Positions 1 through 12,261 of a stretch of DNA of 64,000 nt are shown piece by piece (the stretch's first letter is position 1; each line of letters begins with the position of its first letter). The notes under the pieces were generated by a model, which had not been told where the DNA came from, searched no databases, and saw only the letters and a program-made list of their open reading frames with translations. A program made the translations under genes and the position numbers. The DNA comes from Clonostachys chloroleuca (Eukaryota > Ascomycota > Sordariomycetes > Hypocreales > Bionectriaceae): positions 12,524,001 to 12,588,000 of the forward strand of contig JBANAY010000003.1 in the NCBI GenBank assembly GCA_037952775.1. Direction: 5' to 3'.

Positions 1-360
1 GAAGCACAGCGGGCAAACAGCAGTAGGGCCGAGGCCAAGCCCGACTCATCAACTTGGACTTCTCTATACGTAGACGGAACGTGTAGAAAAAAGCCCGGCT
101 TCGTGGTGGGTGAAGCCAGCCAGGTGACAGGGAGCACTTGACGATGAGCCCAAGATCACAAGACTGCCGGTCGAGTCGAGCCTGAGCCTCCACCCAGCCC
201 ACAAGATGCCGCCGCGAAGGAAAAGAAGCGCCGAAAAAAGGTGCACCTACCTACCAAGGAAATTCTTTTCGGTTCTGAGCTCGGACGAGTGCGAGAGAAA
301 GGAGTGTCTTGGAAAGCAGCCGGTGCAAACGAAGGTGATGGTTGGAAGAAGGAACAGTAA
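1..360 (+). other. Possible 3' end of an unidentified gene
   Basis: Frame 1 is open from base 1 to two stops at 139-147, then open again to a TAA at 358-360. A 57-bp intron (about 106-162, GTGGGT donor, CACAAG acceptor) would remove both stops without changing frame. The predicted product is hydrophilic, with a Pro/Glu stretch followed by a Lys/Arg-rich patch near 199-227. No family is recognised and the opposite strand is also partly open, so this may be chance. If real, it is the C-terminal end of a gene whose body lies left of the window. Confidence 0.22.
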
Positions 361-3300
361 TGAATGAAGGTTGTTTTCCGTGGGGAAGACTCGCGTGCAG
401 AGAGGAAAAGAGAAGAGGAAGAGGAGGAGTTTTGGAACGGATGGAGAGCACAACAGACAGGAGGAAGGAGTGAAGCGGCCGGACGGTACGCGTTTAAGTA
501 TAAGGCGATGGAGTGGCAAGACACACTGGACTGCGCACACCCGCACGCAACTGTCAACGCCGCACTGACTGGCATGGCCTGGCCTGGGATGGGTGCACGT
601 CACTCCCGGGAAACAAAGTAGAGATCCATGGGTACCTGATCGGAATCTGGGCCAGCGCTGCCCATGGACGTCGAGGTGCCGCCGGGATTGGGCCTCAGAC
701 CAGCTCCAGAAGCAGGACTGGCATCCGGCACTGGCGCCATGTAGCCGCCACGGGCCTGCGGTGGAGTCATCCAGGGCGACGATATGAGACAGAGGGTCGG
801 CTCTAGGGGTGCAGGATGCCTATCCAATCCAGCATTGTTGTCGTGTGTTCAGACAATGCAGCGTCGAGTGGCTCTGCGTCCTCAGGAGCACGCCGACCCT
901 GCACGCACTCTACAGTACGCTAACCTCCGTGCCTGGCTGCACTTGGCCAAATTACGGCAGCTGGTCGAGCGGCGCATGAACTTGGGCCTGTCGATCTGTG
1001 CGCTTGGTCCGTCTAAAAGTGGGTGCGAGCCACCAGGAACTGTGTAAGGCGATGCCAAAACGGACAGTGTTTTGAATCTAAGATTTGCGGATGACTCGCT
1101 CCCTCGCGCCAGGAGCTGTGGTATGCTACACACACCACCTACCTACCTATAACAGTAATCTTATGCCTACCTACGGATACTTGTTGATAACAGATGGAGT
1201 ACGCTCTGCAGCGAAGAGGAAGCGCCTTAATTGCACATTCCTTGGCCGTACGACGCGCCACAGCCAAGGACACACCGGGCGCAAGCTGGGCGAATGAGCT
1301 AGAGCTCACCCTCACAGAACGAATGGCCAGTGGCTGCTGGTCTAAAAACAGCGAATACCACCCAAAGCCAGGTTCAACGGCATCCCCAGCCTGATTTGCG
1401 CCGAGGAGCAGCATCAACGTTACCCTGGTGGAGATCGTGCCCTGGCATCTGTTTCACCTGGGCCGCTCCCCAGCGAATCAGGCTAAGCTGCGACTGAGGG
1501 GATGCACAGTTCTGGGCTATTTTTGCATTTCGTCGATGTCTCTTCCAGACCAACGAGTACTGCATGGATCGCCTTTCTGTTTCACTCCTGTCCCTGCAAA
1601 CCTGCACCAAGCGTCATGCCATGACCGCCGGCACTTGAGATGGCCTCATGTACCTGTAATCATCCAGAGCACAATCCTGAGATGCCTACCTGGTAGCACC
1701 TAGTAGCACCTGGTAGCGCCCACTAGTCGCTCGCTTCCCACTGGCCGCCCTGTAGCGCCGCGCCAACAGCCTTGATCGGGCCCTGCCTTCCCAGCCTGGC
1801 AGCGAGCAGCGCAATCCATCTCAGCATCCAAGCCCAGCATCCAATCCTTCAAGATTCCAAGCAAGTGGCAACTCATGCACTCTGACAAACATCCAGGCCA
1901 AGGCTGGGAGTAAACCTCCCGGCAGTCGGGATAAGCACAGACAGGCGACCAGACGAGCGTGTGCCCATGCCAGTCGATTAGCTCTGTTTCGCCCGTGTTC
2001 CAGCTGTTCCATGCGACAAGACGGTCCGAGCATCACTAACGCCTATAGACCAGAGACAGATGACCCAACTCAGGAACAGAGACATCACGAGCAGGAATCA
2101 AGTTGGTGCATGGCATGGCATGACAATGCACGCACTGCACACCCGCCGTTTCGTGCACAAATGTCTTGACCGTCTAGCCTCAACAACCAAACATCTGGCC
2201 CTTATCCAAAAGTCTATCGATTGTCCAGCACTTCGTCTCGTCTCATCCCATCTCGCCCAGGACCTATCGAACGCACCCCGTCCTCCACCAGCGAAACGGG
2301 CCGAGAGGAGCATCCTTTGCCCCCTGCAACACCCAGATAGAGGCAACTCCAGCACCAAACAGGAGACCTTCTACATCTGGATGGGGGTTAAATTGGAAGG
2401 GATCACCACCTCTATGTGCACCATCTGACACGCCTCCACCGACCTGCCCAAAGTTAAAACATCAACCCATCTTGCGGGGGATCTTCATCGTCAACCCCCG
2501 ATTCTGTCGATAATCACCCGGTCACTGGTCCTCCTGGATCAGACAGCCACAATCTGAACCCGTCAAGAGCCAGTTTTTCCTTCCACCTGCCCATGACACC
2601 TCGGCACCTTCTCACCACATCGCTCGTCACCAGTCATCTGGATTCATCAGCCGTCGACTTGCTAGCTGCCCACTAGGTGCACCGATCGCCAAACCAAGCT
2701 GCACCTTGAAATGAACGCCACCCGCTGCTGGCCGATCCTAATATCTATCACCACCCACCAGGCCGGATCTGGATAGCCTCACCAATGATGCAGATGAGTC
2801 CTGATCATTCCTGATCTTAGTTCTTTCTTCCACCGTGATACTAGATTGATAATTACTAGGCATCATCTAGTTCACAGCGAAAGAAATGTCATCGCAGCCA
2901 GCCACACCAATCTCACCTAACCTTTTTTTTTTCTCCCACTTCTTCAAGCAGCAGGGCCACCCTTGTTCAAGAGGACCCCTTTTGTCCAACTCTCCGGATC
3001 CCCATCGACGATAAAAATTGTCCCCCAGCAAGCCACAACACCTTCCATCATGGGCATATCATTTACGACTGCGTAATCCGCTTGCCCAGTCTGCCCGAAA
3101 AACCACCGCGTACCCCAGATTATAGCAGAAAAAAGTCATGTAACATCTAATCCGTAGGGCTTACATATTCCATCCTGTGATCCTTGAGGTGAATTAAAAA
3201 TATTGTCTGAAACCGGAAGGCCCCATTGGCTTGTCTCCGATGGTATCTGGGAACCTGAGGAGATAGCTACCCTACGAAAGGACAAAATGCAAGTGCTTCT

Positions 3301-3900
3301 CTCTACGACATTATTTCCTATCAAGTTATCATACTAAACATGACGGCGAACCGCTTCACTGCATGGGAAGTATATCGCTGGTGTATCATGGCACGCAGGT
3401 CTCAGTTCACGTCAACTTGCCTTATGCGTAGTAACAGCCGCCAAATTTATAATTAGAGGTAGATAAGATGACGTTATTCACAGTTGAGCATCAAGTATGT
3501 TCGTCAAGAATTAGAGGCCAAGCTATTCAGCATCATCAACCATCACTCTGCTTGTGTATTCATGTTACTTAATGCAGAAGGGTTTGGCCGTCTCCGTCAC
3601 GGAGGCCAGAATCCTGATAGAAACATCACGCAGTACCACACAGCATTGACCACTCAGCTCAAGCACAGATGAGAGAAAGCGTTGCACAACATAGGCGCCC
3701 GTTCCTTTGTGTCGTGCATCCTCATCAAACCTGCAGAATGGATTACACTTTCTCTCCTGCAACGGGCCCAAGGACAGCAGACGCAAAAGTTGCCAGTATA
3801 TTTCCAGTGACAAGTTCCCTCGTCGGTGATGCGACAGACCTCCGACGTAGGAGCTTTCCATCAGTATCCTATGTCTCTGCAATAAGCGGAAACTCCTAGC
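361..3900. other. Gene-free stretch
   Basis: Only short, mutually overlapping open frames are present (none above about 125 codons) and none shows a domain or a plausible exon chain. The first 2.5 kb is C/A-rich with many CCA/CAC words, and 2.7-3.6 kb is more AT-rich. There are short near-repeats of TACCTACC and of CACCTGGTAGCACC (about 1685-1720). No gene is supported. Confidence 0.5.
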
Positions 3901-6279
3901 GGCTCGGAGATGATTGTTGACTTCTTTTCCGACTCATAGCCCATCCTCATTGTGGCACCCGAGGAAGGATCTTCCAACCTTGAGATAGATTGAACGTTCG
4001 TATGAGTACCTATCGGCTCATCCCCTTACGGACCAGGTACTGAACCAATACTCTCGTTGCTCAATCGTAAAACACACGCAAGAGCCTCGAAATCCTCGCC
4101 TCCAAAAATACAAGGTCCACTACTCTAGGGATCCAGGCCTTACTAACGGGTAAACCGCTTTCATTCCGCCCCGGTTGGCTTGATCCTCTTCGCAAAGGAT
4201 CCGAAGCCTGGTGACCTTCGAAGGCTACGGATTGCGGATATTTCGAGGACCTCCCTCCATCAGTGCCAGCCACTGCTCCTACCGCAAGAAGAGCCCATGC
4301 TGTGGCTGCGTGAAATCGACGGAAGAGAATTCGAGATGCTTTTGCTCGGAAAAGCTTCCAATCGAGTGAAAAACCCACCGGTCTACGGTCCTGCGGCCCT
4401 GCAACGCTGTGACATTCCGCGGCCTGGCGAGGAACTGGGCCTCGGAACACGATTGAAAGTTTCCCAATCAACACAAGTATCAAGCAACAGGCCCATCGTA
4501 GTAAAGAAGCCATTCAAATAGTCGTTGATGCTCAAGGGACTCCGATATCTCAGCCGATTCACCACCCAAGCGGAGGGGCCTTCGAGCCGCTTGGTCAATA
4601 CCACTGGAAACGCCGAAAGTCCCTAGGTACTTCTGGTAAATCCCGAATAAGATCCCGCTCCTTGAAATTTGAGATCCAACAACGTCAGTATGGAATGCTC
4701 TAGGCCTATTGAGACTTCCGAAACACCAACGCTTCGAGCTTTGGGAGACGCCCTCTTCGTCCAGTGATCTGGAATGCGTCCCACCCCCCCTCCCCCGCCA
4801 TTAAAAAGATTCCCACGCGCTCTCCATGATATTCTAGCCGGGCGCATTCTGGAGATCAGCAGAAGTAACCCCTGGAAATCGACCTGACTAAACGCAACGG
4901 ATTTACCTTTCTCTCTTCACCCCGAAGGGTGTGTAACGTTCGGGCACATGTCGAGGAGCCCATCTACCTTCGAGATAAATAAGGTCTTGGGACCCAAGGC
5001 TCCCCACTGATTCTCTTTTCCCCCTGAGGATGCCCTCTCCCTGGGTTTTAGGTACTAGACTGATGAGTTGCGGAGGTTCGAATAAACTTGGCTTGGTTGC
5101 GAGTGTCGTAGCGAATAAAACAGCCACAGGTTACGGCTAACAGAGAGAAGACTCACTTAACCACGCTCCTAAAACATCACCGTTAGCCCAGACATAGATG
5201 GAGCTTTGCAAGACTTTACATTCCAGATCACGGGCCGACCTACTCTCGGTTAAAGATACCCAGCTGAATGTTACATTCCTCGACAGTCCCAAACAACAAC
5301 ACTCATCTAACAAGCATTCACTCCCCGCCATGTGAGCCCGTTTAGCCTGTCTCCGTTCTCCCTTGAAGCACGTGGCGTCGATTTCCATTCCCTACCACAA
5401 AGAGTCCGGGACGTTGCGACAGTCTCTTCCTCACATATAACAACAAGACACAGAGAGCCTTCGGTCACTGGCGCCTGGGTAAGGATCTGGCAGTAGTAAT
5501 ACTCTTCAATGAATAAGATGGTTCATTTCGTATACTAACGAGTCTATTACCTTGCAAATTAGGAGCCTGTCACATACGCTTCCGATGTGATGTGTCTATT
5601 TGCAAATGGTTTCGAGTATGGTGCGCAGTTTTGAGTTGTTAGCCAATGCCAGCTTTTGTTTTTCATCGAAACTAAAGTTTCAAACATGCACTGTATCTAG
5701 AGAATGCGAATTGAGCACACCCTGCCATAGTAAACAGGACAGCGTCCGTTACAACCCCCAATCACAATTCGAGACGAAACAAGAAAATCCTAGTCTTCCT
5801 CACATAGCGTGAAGATGTATACAGTATTATTGTTCAATGGCCAGCTCAACCGGTCAGTCTATCTGTTGAAAATAACGAAAAAGACAAGACATAAATGGCA
5901 AGGAGATATGGAAGAAAGCATGAGGCCAACTCTACCCAAACGAAGGTCCTCGTATATGATGAAACGACTGACAGTCCATGTCCCGTCGACTTTAGTCCCC
6001 TAAAATGCATCGCGCGCTAAAAGTGCAAATCCTGGTCAAGTTCCCCCTTTCGCCTGAAGCTCCCTCGATGTCTGTGTGAACAAAAGAAAACAATATCAAA
6101 CAAATGAGAACAAATAATAGCAACACAGATATGTGAAAAGATAACATAGTCGGGGGCCAGGACTGGCATCCATAACCCTCTGCTGAGTTGACACACATGG
6201 CAAATGCAACACTGGCAAATGCAACACCCCTCCGCCACGTCTCGATGTCTAGTCCAGACTTGACAACGAAAAGTACACC
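3901..6279. other. Gene-free stretch of unusual texture
   Basis: About 3.9-5.5 kb has balanced base composition and several 60-150 codon frames on the minus strand in all three phases (4061-4513, 4383-4604, 4623-4847, 4903-5127, 5137-5388), none with a recognisable domain. It does not resemble the Pro/Ser-rich shadow ORFs elsewhere. From 5.5 kb to the end of the F-box gene the sequence is AT-richer and probably holds its 3' UTR. No gene is claimed. Confidence 0.4.
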
Positions 6280-8465
6280 TCATTTGCAGGCTGATAAAAA
6301 AGACATGTCGCTTCCAACACTGCTCTCCAACAGCTCAATGCCCTTGACATCAGCGCCAAAGTCCATGATTACAACTCTTTGATCTTGTCCACTGCTGACA
6401 ATTCGCCGATAGTCACTCTTGGCACTGAGAACGTATTGCTGGTGCCACTGGGGGAATTTCATCAGCTCTCGGCCGGACTCCATATCCCAGACCTTGATAT
6501 CCTTGTCGTAACTACCGCTGATGAGCCGTCCACTGACACTATCAATGTGCAGACTTCGAACGAGATTTTCGTGTGCGCGCATCTCGCGGACGCACTCGCC
6601 AGTGTTCGCATCCCAGATGCGAATCACCTTGTCGTTGCCTGCAGAAGCCACATAGCGGCCGTCTTCGGAGAATTGGGAGCAGGCCAGCCCCTTAGTATGG
6701 CCAACAAACTCCCGGATATTTTTGCCCGTGTCAATGTTCCAGAGTTTGACTAGGAAGTCGCCGGAGCATGACACGATCGTATTTCCACGCATTTGCACAG
6801 CATTCACGGGCCCAGAATGACCTGTGAGCTGGCGAACCAGTGCCCCAGTCAGCCGATCCCATACACATATGGTGTTGTCCTTGCTACATGTCACAATGTG
6901 CTTGTTGTCGAAAGCGAGGTCAAGAACGGCCGCGGTGTGATGCCGGAGGCGAAGCACGGGCTTGAACCCAGCATGCATATCATAAACAATACAGGTCGAG
7001 TCTGACGAACCAGTCGCCAGAATGCTGTCGTCATACTGCAGACACAAAATGGATGCCTGGTGGTATATGTCGAAGGCACGGGTATCCGGGAAAGACACTG
7101 AGAGCGAGTGGGAGTCCTCCGAGGTTGACGCAAAATGAACCGGGCCCTTCTCGCCATCCAGCAAATCTGGTTTGGAGATAACTTCAGGCGGACCAATAAT
7201 GAGGCGGCACTCAAACGTATGCATGTCCCAGACTCGAATCGTTCTGTCACGAGATCCGGTAATGATTTTATGCCTAAAGAAAGTTAGAAATGGTGTTGCA
7301 CAGCCATGCAGGGAGCCTAGACTTACTCGTCAAACTGTAGGCAGTAGATACTATCGGTATGCCCATGAAGGGAGATTGCGCTGACATCCCCCTGTTTCCA
7401 TCGTTGATCGAGCTCCCTCTTGACCCTGTAGATCTGCCTCCAGTCGTTCCCTGGGAGAATGTTGGGCAGTCCCTGTCCAGTATCTGGCCCGACAGGGAGG
7501 CTGGTGGCGTATGTGCCAGTGGTCTCGCGAAGGCAGGACTCCCTCCAGATGTGCTGGGTGTCGACGGCCTTGTTCCAGGCCTTGGACACCAAACAAGCCC
7601 TTGCGAGGTTGGTGGCATTCAGATACGCCAAGATGTGGATTGCAAGTTCACCGGGTAGTTGGGTGATGAAATCGATGCGGCTAATCTGGGGGTCGGGCTC
7701 ATCCGCCGACGTCAGGGTAATGCCGATACCGCTCTCTCGATCGTTTCCGTCTTCGCTCGTTGTCGGGTATAGCCATATGCTCTGCAGGCTGTTCTGCATC
7801 AAGACCTCGTTCTGCAGGGCTGCAGATGCCTTGGCTGCTGCGCCTGTGTTGTGGGGGATGAAGGGTGGCTCACTACCAATCCCTGGCCTCCCATACTGAC
7901 CCCCAGGCTGCGAATTTTGCGAGTGGAGAGGAAGAGGCTCGTGTGTAAAGTCGAGACCGTAGAAGGATCGCGAGTGTCGGACAGCAGCGTGGTGTCGAAT
8001 CCGGTTCCAGGTCGAATGGGCAGTGGTGGGTCTGGCAGCATTTGGATACTCCTCGGTGATGGCTTCGCCTACCACCGGGTGACGTCGATGGACCATTCCG
8101 CGGAGGGACAGTGAGGCCCTTCGGAATATGCCTTTGATGCTCGTCGAGTGATGGTAGGCATTGCCGTGGCTGAGCCCTCGAGGGCGGGGTCGCGTGTGGC
8201 CTTCGGGCCCATCGTCATCGATGGCTGATCCGCTCAAATTTTGTGACGAGAGTTCTTGCAAGTCCATCATGGCGGACTTGGGCCGCTTCCAGGGGAGGGA
8301 CAGGCTGAGACTGCGTCGTCGATGGTCGACGGATTCGCCTGAAGAGTTGCTGGGCCCGTGAGGCCGTCCACGGGAGGTCATCGTCGACCCGGAAGCCTGA
8401 TCAAGCCCCATCATTGCCTCCTGTGCAGGCGCCCAGTCGTTGATCGGGAAGATCCTCTTCGACAT
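6280..8465 (-). CDS. F-box/WD40-repeat protein (SCF substrate receptor)
   Basis: Two exons, 8465-7327 and 7273-6280, flank a 53-bp intron (GTAAGT donor, TTTAG acceptor); the spliced product is 710 aa. The start is the ATG at 8465, because the open frame upstream to 8516 begins only with TTG. The first 260 residues are Ser/Arg-rich and probably disordered. An F-box follows at about 265-312 (ITQLPGELAIHILAYL), then seven or so WD40 repeats from about 365 to 690, with clear GH-WD blocks such as TGSRDRTIRVWD, CSKDNTICVWD and GSYDKDIKVWD. In this family the F-box binds Skp1 and the propeller presents phosphorylated substrates to an SCF ubiquitin ligase. The repeat order resembles beta-TrCP/Pof1-type receptors, but the exact orthologue cannot be set from sequence alone. 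It is intact, with no frame problem. Confidence 0.9.
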
Positions 8466-10773
8466 TCTGGTATTATGGAGATCGCTGTATATGTATAAAT
8501 GCGCCGCTGTTGCCAAGAGATATCGCTGGTACGAGTAGATACAGAGATGGCCGAACGGGTTCGAAACAATGCGAGCTCAAATCAAACTAACTGGCGAGGT
8601 CAGCACACCCAATGCTCGGCAAGTTCCCCATCGGATCGTACCTGTTTACGCCAAACACGCTCCGGGAAACGGCCTGGCTATCCAAATGCAGGCAGTGATC
8701 GAGTAGGAAAAAGATGGTGAAGTATATGTAAGCGCGATAAAAAAAGAGAGAGAGAGAGAGAAAAGTAAGAGAGAAGGGGTGTGTGCCGCTAGGACAGTCA
8801 AGCACGGAGTAGGGCTATCATTAAGGCAAGCGAACGAGGGCCTGGTTGGAGGATATCCAGGCCGTTTTGTTGAGAGGCGGAATAGTCAAGGGACACTACC
8901 GGCCGCTCGAGCACATGGCAAGTTCGCCTGCCGGGGGGGATGGTGGCCGAGATGGGAGGTCAGGAACCGACAAACTCTGCGCGCAAGCAGGCTTAGCAAG
9001 GCTCCAAAACAAGAAAAGCGATTCAGAAACTAGGGGCCAGAGGGGGGTGAGGGGGGTAAGAATTGGACGATCGGAGGCAAGTGAATGGGGTTGAAGGAGA
9101 GAAAGTTTTGTTAGTGTGCGCGAAGGAGGGATGAATGACTTGTTGTTCTAGACACTCGGGCGAGGCGGGCGCTGAAGAGCCAGTCACTGGGAGCCAATTT
9201 GACTGTGCCTACACTCTAATATGGGACCCTGATCAGTGCCTATTTGAGGCAGGGAGTACTTCACTAGGCCGTTGCAAGCCCGCCGGCACATGCAGTGGGC
9301 ACGGCCTAGGCCAGGCTATTCCTCACCTGACGTGAATTCGAGGCAAACAAAGACTCTGCGTGCGTGCATACACTGCCCTGCTGACGACCTGGATATCGTC
9401 AGCAGCACGGCGCCAGTCACGTCACACAGACGCTCGCCGGTCCGCCAAAAATTTCCTCTGTTTGTTTACCAGCCGGCTGCGCCCATCAGATTGGGTGTTG
9501 GAGGCTCCATGGACATTGGATTACTTCACTGCCCCCTGACCAATTAACGCGCTCCACGGTAAATCGGCCTGCGTCTGAGCCCCACTGAAATCACATCCCC
9601 AGATTGCACTGACAATATCTCGGTGCTGTTCCAGGGGGCCTCGGGGCTAGTTTAAACCTACGGCGGTGCCAGTCTCCTAGCGGACCCCTGAAGCCTCCAC
9701 CGCGGAATTTCCTCGTCATCACAGCTGAAATATCACCGCGAATTACCTACCTAGTTGAACGCAACTGACGAGCAGCAAAATGCTAGTGGATTACCGGTGA
9801 AAAAGCAACGCCAGCCATGACGTGGGCGAGGCATTGAATGACGCCGCCCTGCGCAGTCAGAAATTTTCTTCACTTTATTGGTTTCGTCACCCCCTGGTCA
9901 ATGCCAGGTGCCTCATTCCATCTACATCCAAGGCATATCGTCTCTTGTTTCGTCTTGCTTCCTTCCTCTGATCTTCCCCTGGTGTCTCAGCAGCATTGAC
10001 ACCGCGCTTGGCTATCCAGCTGAGCCAAGAATAGACCTGACGTTGATAATTGATTAGATGATACGTTTACATCAGCGTGCATCGATGAAAGTATCAAGTC
10101 CAGTATCTATCGTCATTACTCGGGAGGAATAACCGAAGCCCAGCCGCGCTGTCGAAGCCTTGGCTTGGCCTAGGCGGCAAGTGAACAACAGGCTGCCGCC
10201 CGGCAAAATTTGTATCATGCAGAATTATCCAAGTGCTAGCGTGCAACAATGTGGCATTTCTAGCCGCCAATCATTCATGTTTCGAGTCGAGTCACGACTG
10301 GAATGAGCTGTTTCACGATCGTAGACAACACCAGGGTCGCTAGTGCCATTCACCGCTGGTGCTGCTAATATAGCGGACCGACTAACTGGGATATCTCCAA
10401 GCAGAAATGAACAACTTTCGAGGTAAGGTCAACAGGTCAGGGAGCCAACAACTAGATCGGGAAGCGACCATGTTCGTTTTTACCCGACCTGGGCGATCCG
10501 GGTAGTATTGGCAGGGAGGGACTGCATTTTGGGTTTCTGCAGTTGAGCTAGAATTGTACAGTGTAGGGTAGCATCATGAGTAAGGACGGCTTTGTGGAGC
10601 CTGCAGACAGACTTCATTCGATTCAGGGACCGAGCGCAGGGTTTTTCATTGTGCCACTCACTCACCATCACATCTCATTCATCAACGCTTCCGGCCCAAC
10701 TTCCGGGATCACGTCGACTGGACAACGCTGATACAAAACATCCGGCCCAGCCTCCCGGCCGACTCTCAGGTTC
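8466..10773. other. Divergent intergenic region
   Basis: The region separates two divergent genes and should hold both promoters. The 5' flank of the F-box gene carries a GA microsatellite (about 8739-8763). Open frames here are short and unrecognised. No terminator, tRNA or repeat was identified. Confidence 0.5.
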
Positions 10774-11280
10774 ATGGCGTTGAAACAGGCCCAGGTGGGC
10801 TTCCAGCTGCCCGTCGTATACAGCATCTTCTTCCTTTTCATCGAGCCGATCTCGGCCCTCGTCGGCGCCTTCTACAGCCACTTCCGCCAGGCCCGTTATC
10901 TGGAGCTCCTTAACTCAACCTCCGCACCCCAGACGGGGGAGCCCGTCCCGCTCGGCACCTCCGTCGCCATGTCCCAACTGGCCAACATGTACCTGTTCTT
11001 CGCCCTCAACGAGGCCTTCGTGCTCCGCGCGTCTACGGACATCCGCATCTGGAGGGCGGTTCTTCTGGTGCTCTTGATTGCGGATGTCGGCCACCTCTAC
11101 TCCATGAAGGATCTGGGTTTCCAAATCTACTACGATGTCGGCAGCTGGAACGCGGCGGACTGGGGGAATGTTCCGTGGGTGTACATGGGCGCCGTCTTGC
11201 GCTTGTGCTTTCTGGGGGAGTCGGTCTTGGAAAGTGGAAAACTCTCAAGACTCTTTGAGCAAACGGATAGCTTAATATAA
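10774..11280 (+). CDS. Small four-helix membrane protein, DUF7704-like
   Basis: A single-exon 168-aa protein starting at the ATG at 10774. Four hydrophobic segments lie at about 11-32, 65-85, 92-110 and 132-150, separated by short polar loops; the first contains an acidic residue in FIEPISAL. This layout, the length and the motif FFALNEAFVLR with a following D-x-GHLYSM match the fungal uncharacterised membrane family DUF7704. The function is unknown. The next gene downstream on the same strand is the alcohol dehydrogenase, 1 kb away, with no sign of co-transcription. Assignment to the family is from memory of its pattern, so I am fairly but not fully sure. Confidence 0.75.
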   Translation: MALKQAQVGFQLPVVYSIFFLFIEPISALVGAFYSHFRQARYLELLNSTSAPQTGEPVPLGTSVAMSQLANMYLFFALNEAFVLRASTDIRIWRAVLLVLLIADVGHLYSMKDLGFQIYYDVGSWNAADWGNVPWVYMGAVLRLCFLGESVLESGKLSRLFEQTDSLI

Positions 11281-12261
11281 GTACATGCACACATCCACCC
11301 ATCCGGTCCGGAAGAATCCTCGATCCCGGACGGACGTTTCATCGATCATCAAGTGCAGCTCCCGTCTGTGGATGTCTGGTAGCCCGTATGCGGGAATACT
11401 GACTCTCCATTCGGCATGAACAAAGGCAAGGAGATTCCTCGACGCCACGTGACATGAGAAGACTGATTCTCGCTCTTTGGGCCCAGAGAGATGGTCTGGA
11501 GGCATTTCGGCTTACCTGACCTGAATGACCCGCTCCTTCAGCTATCTCTAGCAGCTAGAACGGATCATAGAGGGGCAGCTAAGCTCAACGACTTATCAAG
11601 AAGATTAGCTCGTTATATCAGCCCTGGAGTCAACATCGGAGAATATGCGAGTCGCACGACGATTCTGTTTGGTGGAAAAACCACCGAGAAAACTATGGAG
11701 TCAACCGGGCTTACAGTCCCGATGCGACCCCACCACTTCAGAATTCTCCAATCCTGGGCGGCCCGCCCGGTGGCCTTCTCTCATAGAATATGTGCTGTTC
11801 CACGTGCCTTACCTTAGCAGACGAGACGGGCACTTGGAGAACCCCACCACCTCAGAATGCTTCACTCTCAGGCGGCCCGCCCCTCGGTATTCTCTCGCTA
11901 TTCAATGTCGATGAGAACGCACCTGGAGAGACCGAAGGATGCGGAGAGTGGCAGGAGATAGCGCGCTTGCTCGCCCGGGGCCCCCTCATTTGTCTCTTTT
12001 AACGCAATGAGACCCAATGTGGGCGACAATTGGATGCCCCTCATCATGGTGGGGGTTCGTTTGGTGTTGTGACCCCATCTCCTCTTTTCCGTGGTGCTGA
12101 GCTCGTCGAGCTGTCTCGTCTACGTAAATATCCCGTCGTCTGCACTCTCGTAAGATATTTCTTTCCTTCTCTTTCTCTCGTAAGGTCCTCGTGCACTCAA
12201 TTCGCTTGTAGACCCCAGTACCCAAGATACTCCCCCTGCCCCATTGACCTACACACCCGCC
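11281..12261. promoter_or_regulatory. Upstream region of the alcohol dehydrogenase, with a duplicated module
   Basis: No gene is present. A degenerate direct repeat of about 68 bp occurs at about 11726-11792 and 11840-11908. Both copies carry ACCCCACCAC, TCAGAAT and the GC core GGCGGCCCGCCC, in the same order. A short palindrome GGTGG-AAAAA-CCACC is at 11671-11685. Just before the ATG the sequence is pyrimidine-rich (12100-12190), typical of fungal 5' leaders. Regulation by these elements is inference. Confidence 0.45.

Noticed and set aside
156..603. Minus-strand frames of up to 139 codons at the left edge
   Set aside because: Ser/Phe-rich complement of a Lys/Glu-rich, AG-rich stretch; no motif or conserved start.
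8466..8516. N-terminal extension of the F-box gene
   Set aside because: The frame is open but its first codon is TTG; the first ATG is at 8465.
8540..8600. tRNA-like words (GATGGCCGAACGGGTTCGAA)
   Set aside because: No acceptor stem, anticodon arm or correct spacing between boxes A and B could be built.
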